A stretch of DNA of 64,000 nucleotides from Distichodus sexfasciatus (taxonomy: Eukaryota; Chordata; Actinopteri; Characiformes; Distichodontidae): assembly GCA_032718565.1 (NCBI GenBank), contig JAVGVS010000181.1:248001-312000 (forward strand), in the 5' to 3' direction. The translations under genes and the position numbers were made by a program. Every line of letters starts with the position of its first letter. The first letter of the stretch is position 1. Of this stretch, positions 13,401 through 25,023 are shown piece by piece. The notes under the pieces were generated by a model, which was not told the origin of the DNA, did not search any database, and worked only from the letters and a program-made list of their open reading frames with translations.

Positions 13401-16400
13401 TAAATCATTTTCAGCTTCCAGCTAATGTCCAACAACAACAAAAAAACGAAACAAAATATATGACCTTCTAATTACTGTAATTCTGAAATATAAATGACAC
13501 TGATCTTTAGCCCCATTTATTCATTATTCATTCATTATCTGAATTATTAGAGCTATTAGGGATGAACTGATCCAATTCCTGGATCAGATACCGGTCCGAT
13601 AATTACTCAAATAACTGGACTGGATACTGTAAATGTCAGAGCTGTGTGAGATTCCCAGCTGTTTACGTGAGTGGCATGACATTGATTCAGGTCCATTATT
13701 AAGCGATTCTAAGCTCTTTCTTTAGCTTTAGGAATTCATCAAATGCAAGAGTTAAGCGTTACGCTATATGTGACTTGTTGGAACGAAAATTAACAATATG
13801 AGCACACTGCCCAACCTTAACTGCCTGTATAAAAGCGAGAAGTGAAAGATAAACTGCCACTCCTATAGCTTGTGGACATTTATCATTTCAGGATATATAA
13901 AGTGACAGGCCTCATATCACATCTCAGCCATATTGAGATCCGATCTAAAAGATTACGTAGTGGGCAGCGTTGTGGTCAGACCTTGATATCAGATAGTTTC
14001 GTAAATGTGAATGTTCGGATTACTCAAGATCACATATACAGTGGTGTTTCCGTTCTCAAGCGAACATTTTGGACTACAAGCGATTTTTTGGCCAAATTTG
14101 AGCATGGAGCACGAATGAAATCCTGGAAGACAAACCGACCGCCGCGTGTCATGTTTTACACGCGAAACTGCAACATTTAACAGCGCAATATTTCGAACCA
14201 AGCCGAATAATGTCACTCAAACAGTATTTTCGATCCTGACACGAAATGAACGTGTATGACAGGAACCATGAACTCCTTGGCATCTCTATCTGGCCATCAC
14301 AAAAGTGCTTTGTCATTTCACGCGTATATATTGTTTATATATGAAAAAAGCACCATCAAATTGTTGGGATATTTTAGGGGCCGAAACAGCCAAATATTTA
14401 CTACATTGATTCTTATGGGGAAAATTAACTTGGAACTCCAACGTTTTGGAATTTGATCAGCCTTCTGGAACAGATTAGGTTCGAGGACCGAGACACCACT
14501 GTATACGAGTTGTGGATGCAGCCTGATCACAAAACTGAAGACGACGTTTGTAAACAGCACACGGCTGCCATTTCTAGCCTCCGAGGACTCTGAGAACGTG
14601 CATTCTGAGCCTGACCTCCCATTAGCAAATGGAAGGCAATGCATCTATCCAATTAGGGAGCATCGGGACAGATTTTATTACGGACACCAGCCTACAAGCA
14701 GGGGCTACGTTTCTTCTGCGGCCAGCATGGCCTGTCTAAAGCCCGAGCTGGTACCAGGGGATCGGGGATGGAACCGTTCCTCTCGTAAAGCCTTTCGCTC
14801 CGGCTCGCTCGATGCATCTCCCTGCTAATCTCGTTAACGCACCGGGCAAGATTCAGCCGGCCCGAGGAAGGCCGGCGGATCCGATTACCGCCCATGTCAA
14901 AATAGGGAGGCGCATCGATCCGAAAGCTTCTAGGAGGCTGATTATATAAATGCTGCACAAAGAGGGAGAGGTTCTTCACAGCTGCAACGCTACAGTACAG
15001 ACGAGCATGTGGGCTTTTTAAAGATCCATCATGGCACGCTGTCAGCGGCAAACGTTAGCGGAAGGGCTAAATTTGAAACCGGCAGGCCGCAGTCTTTGAG
15101 CCGAAACATAGCCAGAAGACCGAAATGACAGACTGGGCCTTGTTTTGGCGGGTTTGATTGGGGCCGAGCGACCACAGGTCAGCTGCTCTGTGTGTCTGTG
15201 TGATTTATGCTACTGTAATCTTTGCTCTTTCTGTGTATTCCAAACCACAAAACCAAAATAGAGAGGAGAACATCTGCATCTCTGTTCCGTTACATCCACA
15301 AACTAAATGCTAGGGTTAAAAATATCTTCACATACATTCACACTACAGAGAGAAGGATGCTGAGGAAGGAGCTGCTGGACGAGAGGAAAAGGAGGAAGGA
15401 CTAAGAGGACGATGTGGATGTGGTTTGGAAAGGGCATGCAGGTGGCAGAAAGAAACAGAAACATTGGGGTTACATCATTCAGAAAATCTTTCCGAAGGAT
15501 TCCGAGGCTGACGATTTGATTCAAAATTGATTCACGATTCGATACATAAATGAATCTGTTTCCAGATTGCTGTTTTGAGTATCTTTTCTCATTTGACTGT
15601 GGCAGATCAACAAAAAATTACACTGAAGATTTCCACACTGCACGAGCTGAACATAGTGAAAAAGTTTTTTTTTTTTAATTAGACTGCAAGAATTGATTCC
15701 GAATCGACAGAGAAAGAATCATGATTCGATTTTTTTCGCACACTCATAGGAAACATGATCTGCTGGCGCAACCCCTTACAAGACCAGACAAAAAAAAGAA
15801 ACGGAAGACGACGACTTCAGAAAAGGCAGACGGCCAACACTGCCCCAAAAATGGCCTGATTACATGTGTATAAAGATAACACAAAATAATCTAATGAAGT
15901 CATCTCTCGCTAAGGATTACATTTGACCTATTCTACTTTCTGTTCATCTCCATGTTAAAAACTGCATGCATGTCCCTAGAGACTAGGGATGTAAAGATTC
16001 TTTGCATCGAGAAATCAATCTGGCGACCAACAAGCAGACAGCATTGATCCAAAATGAAAACACTGACCACACGTCATACATACTGCAGTTTCTGCCTTCC
16101 TCAAAGTGCACCAAAAAGATCCCAGATAAACAGTACCGGCAAGAGTAGTAGAAGCGTTAAACTCTTAACGACACCCATGCCCTATAGGTGTGTGGGCGCT
16201 CACCCGGCGGCGCAGGCGGTCTCTCTCCTCGCGGATGGCACTCATGGTGGCTTTGGTGCGGTTCAGGTCCTCCTCCTTAGAGCACAACATGGCGGTCAGG
16301 CTCTCGTTCTCCTCCCTGAGTCCGGCCAGCTCCTTCTCCCAGCGCGCTCGCTCCTCACACAGGCTTGGGTAGAAATCCCTGCCCAAAGCTCCCTCAATCT

Positions 16401-19400
16401 CCTCCACTGTCTGTGATGCAAACCCACAGACACACACACACAGGCATCTTCAATCTTCCTGGATTGGTAAAGGTACCACTGAGGTACTCATGAGCCAGGT
16501 ACCGTCCCCAAGCACTGCTCCCTTGGCGCTGTCCATGTCAGCTGCTCACTGCTTCTTCACAGATGGATCACAATGCTCACAATGACAAATAATCACTAAT
16601 ATTCACTTACAACACAGAAATTGCCAAATTTAAACAGCTTATAATTAACAATTATTTATTTCTTTATGGCTTCATAGTTTTGTATAATTTTTCGTAGCTA
16701 TTTTATTTTATGGGACGGAGGCATGAGTACTAACGTGACAGTACATTTTTTAAACAAGCAATAACGCACACAAACACACATATAGACAGAAATGCAGTCA
16801 CATGGCCATAACTACAAGCTAAAATCCCCTTAAATGTGCATAAAATATCAGATAAATTAGCATATGACCTGTTTATTATTAATGAATGCACCTCTTGAGC
16901 CTATCAGGTTTTTTTTACCTTAAAAATCATATCAAAAGGGTTTATTTTCCAATGGTACAACTCAATCGGAAGTCAATCCTCCTGAACTAATACAATATGA
17001 AATAAATACTGATGAAACAGAACAGATGTTGACTGTATAGACTCCAAAAAACAGATAAGCAGTGAGTTCCAACTGCTGCATAGCATGCAGTATGAACCTG
17101 TCAAAATTCCCGTCCAAACTCTCGTGAACGGTCGCGTCTCCCCTCGTCATGTTTACTCGCAATCGGCTGTCAAAAATGTCCGAGCACATGCGCTCAAGCT
17201 GCTAAATGAGCTCGCCACAGTGAGTGCTGGAACATCTGCTCCCGGCATCGCGCCTGACAGCTCGTGTGATTTCAGCGATTTCGGCTGCAACAGAAGCCTG
17301 ATGCCACCAGGGCTGGGCGATATGACCTCAGTTATATATCAGAATTAACTGATCATTTTACCACGATTATGATTAATTAATGATTATTTTGTTTTTGAGC
17401 TTTTTGCACTCATAGTCAAGCCTGACAAGGTAAATATGCTGAACTATTAAAGATGGGGTATTTATTTTAATGATAGAGTGCCTTTTTCTTCTTTGTGATC
17501 TTAAAATGACAGAAAGAAACACACAGATGTAGTGGCAGACTGGATGAGGCTGAGTCATGTGACAACACACACAATCTGTGTTTTTAAGGAGATTTTGTCT
17601 AAAAAAAATACACACACTGAAAATTATTGACATTATTAAAATGATCTAAATAATCATCATGGGTAAGATCATATCGATTACAGATTCAGAGAGTCAATAT
17701 TGATTCATTGCCCAGCCCTAGATGCTACTACATTTCCCAGAAGGCTGTGAGGACCTGTGCTGCTGTACCTTGATGGCCAGGTCGCAGTGCTGGCTGGCGG
17801 TGGTCAGCTGCTCGATGTGTCGGTCCACTTCAGCCACCGACAGGCTGCAGGTGCTCTTCTTCCGGCCGCACACCACACTCTCGAGGCCGGTCAGCACCCG
17901 CTGGAGCTCCGAGTTCAGGTCACTGCAGTTATCTAAAGAGAGCAGACACGGGATACGGCTTAGAAGACTGGATAAGATCCAGAAAACCCATAAACAGCAG
18001 CACAACTTTGAGTGAGCGAGTGTTTTTGTTAGTTGTGAACACACCACAGCACAACAAAGTAGAGCTGAAACGATTATTCGAATAACTCGAATAATTCGAT
18101 TACAAAAAATGGTCGAGGCAATTTTTCTAGAATCGAAGCTTCGTTTGTCACTTAAATTTGTCACTTGTGTTTTACACAGACGCTTATTAATGACGCACAA
18201 TATTTTCAGTGGCGCGATCAAGGCGAGAATAGATCCCTCTGTATGTGAACGTATTTGTGAGATATTCCGTGCACAAAAACAGAAGTAAATGCATAAAAAC
18301 GCATAAATGACATTTTTTGCGATGTAAACACGCACGCGGTTTGTAAGCACCATTACTCGCTAAAACGCTCCGTTTCCGTCAAAACGTCCCCTTTATTACG
18401 GACAAAACGCATATTTTAACTGATAAATAACCACAACAACCAGCGTTCCACTCACAATACAGCCATTTATTAAGATTTTCCCATCTATTTTTTCATAGTT
18501 TGTTCCGGAACGCGCTGAACCCTTTATTGTGACGCGGCTCCGAGACGTGTGCGCAGGGGATTCTGGGAAATGCAGTTCTCTTCCAGAAAGGCCAAAAGCA
18601 AATCATTTTATTGGCCCAATTGGTTCAAAATGACCCTTGAACTTCATGTTTCTTCATTTTCAATTGAATACAACAACATAAAGCGCATATGACTAACTTC
18701 TACTCACACTCCAATAAGCCTAATAACAAATGTATTGTCATTTTTATTTACATTTTTTTATCCGATTTCTCGATTAATCGATAAAATAATCGATAGATTA
18801 CTCGATTACAAAAATAGTCATTTGTTGCAGCCCTACAACAAAGCACACAGTGCACCATAATGAAACGTGACCTCTGTATTTGACCCATCCGTGAAGAAGC
18901 AGTGGGGAACTTTTTTTGGCAGCACTGGGGACAAGTACCTCATGAGTACCTTTTACTAGTTCAGGACTTGAACCGGCAACCATACGATCACAGGTCAAAT
19001 GCCCTAGCCCAGCGATTCCCCTACCATTATATTAGGGACGCCCCACCCCCCAACATCACCCGCCGCCCCCTTTGAAGCTCAAGTTAATTTAATTGAATCA
19101 TATTTTCAATATAGTACCAGATCACAACAGAAGTCATTTACTTTCCTATAGAAAAGGTCTGAACCTGATCTGAATCTCAATTACATCAGGCTGATGTGCG
19201 TTAGCGCTTAACGCTAGCATAGCATTCCATTTCCCACAAACATTAGCGGAAATTAGCACTGGCTAGAGGCTTTACATCACCTGAGCATTAGACACAGGTC
19301 CTGTGTTGTTTTTAGAGCTAGCCACTCAGAGAAAAATATATGTGTGTTCTCAAGACGATGAGCCCATACAACTGACAGGCGTAAGAAATTGCATCTGGGG

Positions 19401-22400
19401 CTCAGAATGAAAGCGTAATTCTGAGGTTTATGACCGGGTTTGGAATCGATACAGAGGCCTATGCTACAAGCTAAATATTGATCTGCAGGAGAAGATTGAA
19501 TTCATTCTGCTAACTGCAGACAGTGGAGTAATTATGCAGACTGGCGTAGTTAAGCTCTTCTGGGAAATCGTATATGATGAGACAGAACATTTCCAAACTA
19601 ATCTTGATGGCAGTCTATTCATAGCGCAAAGGGAGCACACGGCGGCGTTATCGCGGTGGCATCGCCGGGCTGTTTGCCACAAGAAAGACAGAGCGGCAAG
19701 CTTTTATACTGGGAAACAATGCAGCTGATTTCATTCAAAACAATCTAAAAGCAGCGTATTCAACTGCAAAACTCTTTCACTTACACATGACAAAACGACG
19801 TCCATCCCATTTCTCTGTGTGGGTGTGTGTGTTAACCGTTGCAGCATACGGTAATTAAAAGTGCAATAAGGAAACAAAAGTACATTCTGGGAGCATAATG
19901 GCTGCTTCCCGGCTGCTGAATAATGGTCTATCTGCAGTGCTGACTTGCAGCTTGAATGCAAAGAAATACAAAAGACTTGCGGGTTGTGAGAGATTTTGAT
20001 CAAGGTTGAGGATAAACAGTGGGAGGATTTGATGAGCCAGTCCTTAAGTGGTTATACAGAAAGAAAACGGTGGACAAAAGCAACAGAAGCTTTCAGAAAT
20101 GGCATGAAGCGAGACGAACATAGAAAATGTGACCAAAATCAATTGTTCCTTTCAGGAAGTAGATAAAGCATTGGGCAATGCACATGGACAAAGTAAACCC
20201 ACAGACACACACAAATCTTTATGTGTACCAAGTGTGAAATTTGCAATATTGATTTGTCATGCATAGGCAACAAAAGTTTTCTAACCCTAATATCTAACCC
20301 TGATCAGTTACCAAGAGGAAATCCTTTGGTTATGTTTTTAAACAAGTTTTTACATTGCCATGATTAGTCAAACTTCAACTAGCTTGAGGACAACATACTG
20401 TTTTCCTCAAGCTATGCTCACAAATGTGACATACGCAGACAGTAACGTGTAGTCTTGAGCCTAACCTCGTCCTGTTATTTTTTCTAGGAAATTGAGGCAA
20501 TAGGTAAAAGGGGTGGGAATCTCTGAACACACTGAACACTAAAAAATTTACATTCAAACTACAATGATAACCATATTTAACACACTCAAATGTAATACAT
20601 TTACTTTCAAGATCTTTTATTAAGAAAACAAGTGGAAAAGAAACGGAAGCATCTGGGTTTTTCTAACAGTGTCACCTCAAACATCTTCCTGAGGAACTGG
20701 TGGAACAGGTTCATTAAGAGGAGTAATAATGGTTTTGCCAATTTGGCAATAAGAAGGTTGCTCTGTACATTAATTACATAAACCTTCCCGAACTCAGCAC
20801 TAGAGGGGTGTAAATCACCGCTGGTGCTGATTGAACAAAGCAAAAAAATCACTACAGAATTTATCACAACATCCTATCAATTCAATGGAAACTGATTCAA
20901 CACAAAGGTTGCTAAGATACGATTTCGATTCAGTCCAATCCAGGAACCACCAATCAATACAATATCATATGCTGATTTCGGATCAATACCATCACTGAAT
21001 TGATGTATTGAGGTAAATCGATGTATCATTACATCCCTACTCAGCACCAGCTCATGAATGTGAGGAAGGTGTCTGTGTGAGTCTCGTCTGTTTACTTTTC
21101 CCCTCACCCATGTCTGCAGCGACCATCGTGGACTGGTTTTCAGGCAGCGAGACGGACGCCTGGTCCGGGTCCTGATCCACGCTCCGCTCGTCCTCGTTGA
21201 CTTCCTGTTGGCTGTGGCTGAGTTCAGAGCGCAACTCCGAAAACTCATCCTCCTCCCTGGAGAGTGGGAGAGAGAGGGAGAAAGTCAAAAAGTCAATGCT
21301 CACACTATGGCCACCTCCAGTCTGGACTCCAGGGAGCAGTAATAAGGTCAGTGTGACAACGTGACATATTAAAGGTGCAGAGGGCAGAAAATCTGTCTTG
21401 TAAAAGCTAGAAAGGTGGCTTTAAAAAAGCTGCTCTGAAAATGATTAAGGCTTCTGTAGAGAACCGACTCAACTCAAAGAGATTTTAGTCTATTTGTAGA
21501 TGTTTATTTTTCTTCTTCTGTTCCACCATAAACTCACAAAATACACTGTTTATGGCAATATTTTTTGCAATTTTGATGAGTTTGCAGTAGTCGCCACAGT
21601 GCCACGTGGATATAGATACAGAGAATACTATGGTGTTCTATTTATACCTTAATTCTAAGCACGTAGCGGATCATTTGCAAGCAAAAATTCAGATCTGCCG
21701 CCGGCTCGCACTCAGATCTATGAGACGCCAAAGGTTCCACAATTCACCTTAAAGGCATCTTATTAGAGCGCAGACTTTAAAAAGCGCAGACTTTAATTTT
21801 ACAAGACATGTTTCCAGCAAAGTAAAAAGCGCTGGTATATTAGAGTGCCACAAAAACAGCATTTGAAACAAAGAAAACAGCGTTAAAAAAAATGGATCTT
21901 TTACTGTCAACTGCATGAAAATATAAGAAAATTGTGGCTCCTTTGGCATTTGGTATGAGCGTGGGCAGAGTTGAGCGTGCACAGACACAAGATTTTGCTT
22001 GCGAACATTTACATTTACAGAAAATGTACTACACTGTGACATATCTTGATCGGAATAGGGAAGCACGTACATTGGGATATGAGATTTTGGTTACATGGCT
22101 CAGCCCAAATTCTGACAGTCAGTGATGACAGATTTCTCAGTGATGACAAACTAACAAACACGTTTGAATCAAACCTGGCCATTTCCCTAATCAACACGCT
22201 CCCACCCCGACCCACCTCACGCAAGCACACACACTCCCGAGGCTCTTCTAATTAAAGCAGAGTAACAGTTCACGCGGAGCCGCCTTCATCGGCATGCTAA
22301 TGTATGCACATATACGCGCTGGAGGATAACGAAGGTGTGTGGCTTGTCATCCTCTGCTTACAAAACGTCACGATTATAAGCAGCAAAGCTGTTCCTTTCC

Positions 22401-24992
22401 GTTTAAAACGTACAATGCCGACTCATCGCTGGCAGAAATGAGGCCCATCAGCGGATCTGCTGATAAGATTTTGCACCAAGTTTCTATCAAATTAACGAGC
22501 GTTTACATGTAGGAGTTTAAGGGAGGTGGTTTTAAAAATTAGCCTCGCTGCCTGTATTAACCTCATCACCCGCCAGCAAATAGGCCAATTTCAGCCGTTT
22601 AATGTGATGATCTGTTTAATTAGCTCAAGATGTAATTTCCATAATTTCACCTATTGTGACATGAAAATAACTACACGGCAAAGCTAATAATCTCAGATAT
22701 TTACTATTAACTATGGTTTTGATTTGGGATATATTTTTCATGAGTATATCTGCCGAAACCGATGCCGATAAATGAGGAAGGCAGAGTTGAGCGCGAAAAG
22801 ACCATATTACTCAGTGCGGCAAACGCGCAATTTAGTTAGTTCCGATATCATTGTGCATTCCTAATTCTGACTGTGCTAATGAACTGACTGACTGAAAGGT
22901 GGCCTTTAGCCCACTGTTCATTCCAAAATAAAAGAGTAAAGATTTTTTTTTTAAACTAACAAAATTTATGGTTTACTGCATTTAATTTGATTTTTAAAAA
23001 ACAGTTCTTTCTTTGTCTTACTGTAAAACATGACGGTGAGAGTGGAGACAGAGATGTGTCACTTGTTGGTCATAACTATTGTTAATGACAATAAAAAGAG
23101 ACGAATGTAAAATACACGTCACTGAGGTAAAAGGCCAGTTTAAGACAGAGTTTATAAGAATTTGGCTTTTATGTTTTACTCTTTACTATAACAGTCTAAG
23201 CAATTACAGAACATTGATTGCAATCAATTTTTCTCTGCTGAGCACATTCTGGAAAGATATCTACAGATTCTTTGTCCTTAAAATAGAACACTAAACTTTC
23301 AGTGCAGTGAAAAGTAAAACTCTTAATGGAAGTCATATGAGGACGAGCCGAGCAGGGAGGCAGCTTTGGGGAAATCTCTTTGAGAATGTTTAAGCAGAGT
23401 AACGGCAGAGGAATGGAGTCTGGAGAAACCAGAAGCGCACTGATGAAGCTTTACACATTTCACAACCAAACTGCTGAAATTTGGAGACGTTTTCAGGCGG
23501 ATGAGAAAGACGTGAGAAGCAGCAATGTGCATTTTAACAAGAGAGCTGCCTTTAGCATCAACACAGCCTTCACAATGTGACTTGTAGAGTTTATCCAGAA
23601 ATGCTAATGCTAATAACAGGGGTTTTCAACTGGTTCTGCCACAGGGATTAATTTACTTGCATTGAATTTATTATTAATAGAGATGCCCAAAATCCTCTGG
23701 AAATGTTCTCAAAAACATACATTTTTAAAAAGTGATTTCAGTAGTGAAACAGGATTGCATGTCAGGGTCCACCTGCATCGCACCACTGGTTAAAGACCCC
23801 TGCTAATAACAATCAGGGCGAAGTAAATAACATTTTAATAATCACACATGATTTCCCATTAGATTTAACTCCTCATAAGCTTCATATGCATATTTGGGTG
23901 GAGTGTCACTTTAAGTCGAGTATCTGTGTGTGTATCTGTGTGTGTGTGTGGCACCAACGGGTCAGCAGCCCAGTTTTTGCCTAATTTGGAGAAAAACGAT
24001 CTGCTCATGGTAGGGTTTCAGGCTTGATGTGGCCAAAGCTTGCTGACTGGCAGTCACTTGGGTGTGTGTGTGTGTCTGTGTGTGAGAGAGAGGGAGGGTG
24101 TGTATGTCTATACCCTGCGGGCCTGGAGGTAGTCTCCTTGTGGTCATTAAGACAGACAAACTTACCACTAGGGATATAAATCACAAGTTTCATCGAGGTA
24201 TGATATCAACTCAACTGATGATTCAACGTCTGCTGTTATCACACAGTCTGCTACGATACGATTTCGATTCAAATTTAGCTCAGGAGGTTGATTTAACACA
24301 ATCATTTCTCTGCATATCAAATCAGAAAAGCAATTAAAACATCATTTGACGTTTATTCAGAGCTCACCTAGACATTTAAATGAAAAACAATATTTGCTTT
24401 TGATAAAAATAGACCTCCTGTTTTTGATCGTTGATCACTGAATCAACTTATTGATGTAGACTGATGTATCGTTACACCACCTACTAGACACAGTGTCTCA
24501 GCTCTGTCTGACCACAGACAGCTGGCCTCAGGAACGGAATGGCAGGTTAAAGGTGAGTGTGTGAATTACTGAGAGAGACGCAAGCAGAAAGAGACAAAGC
24601 TAAAAAAGCAGTGAGGATGTATGTGTTTGCATATGTGAGTCTTGGTGTGGGTGTGGGTGTGTGTGTGCGTTCTGACCTGATGGTGGTACCCTGCAGCAGG
24701 TCTATCTTCTTGTTGAGTTCAGCGATGACGCTGTGCAGCTCTGTGATTCTCTCCTCATAGCGCAGAGTCGTTCTCTCTTGAACCTCCTCATGCTCCCGCA
24801 GCAGATGAGACTGCTCACACTGTGCGTGTGCACACACACACACACACACACACACCCCAAACACACAGCATGAAGGAGATTAATAATGCAAAAATAACCG
24901 GGAAAAAACCCCCCCAAGGTGAGACAAACAAACAAAAACAAGCTGGGTATGCAAATACACACCCAGAACAAGGAACCAGATCCCATCGGTGC

Positions 24993-25023
<31 letters not shown>

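Larger units (their letters stand above)
11471..16203 (-). other. mcc intron 8
   Basis: It contains a hAT MITE (11825-12221), microsatellites (12425-12462, 12700-12725), a hAT fragment (from 13557), a TA-flanked mariner-like MITE (14039-14501), a GC/CpG-containing unique tract (14505-15180) and a GATTCGAT-rich hAT fragment (about 15500-15750). 12960-13550 and 15760-16160 show nothing definite. Confidence 0.75.
16411..17768 (-). other. mcc intron 7
   Basis: It contains a CA run beside the exon 8 acceptor (16426-16442), a SINE fragment (16455-16612) and a hAT MITE (17308-17720). 16620-17300 has no identified repeat. Confidence 0.8.
17933..21107 (-). other. mcc intron 6
   Basis: It holds a SINE split by a complete hAT MITE (18005-19015), then about 1.8 kb (19020-20860) without an identified repeat, and a hAT-like fragment (20878-21044) ending ATTACATCCCTA close to the exon 6 donor. 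Confidence 0.8.
21257..24676 (-). other. mcc intron 5
   Basis: It contains a repeat-family segment (about 21720-22060), a unique A/T-rich motif-dense tract (22380-22720), a deleted hAT copy (22735-22863), a hAT element (24169-24483) and GT/CA runs (23925-23950, 24062-24085, 24640-24668). 22870-23900 shows nothing definite. Confidence 0.8.

Noticed and set aside
17718..18353. A 211-codon minus-strand open frame, the longest in the window
   Set aside because: It is exon 7 of mcc plus read-through into its upstream intron and the hAT MITE at 18060-18835. Only 17769-17932 is coding.
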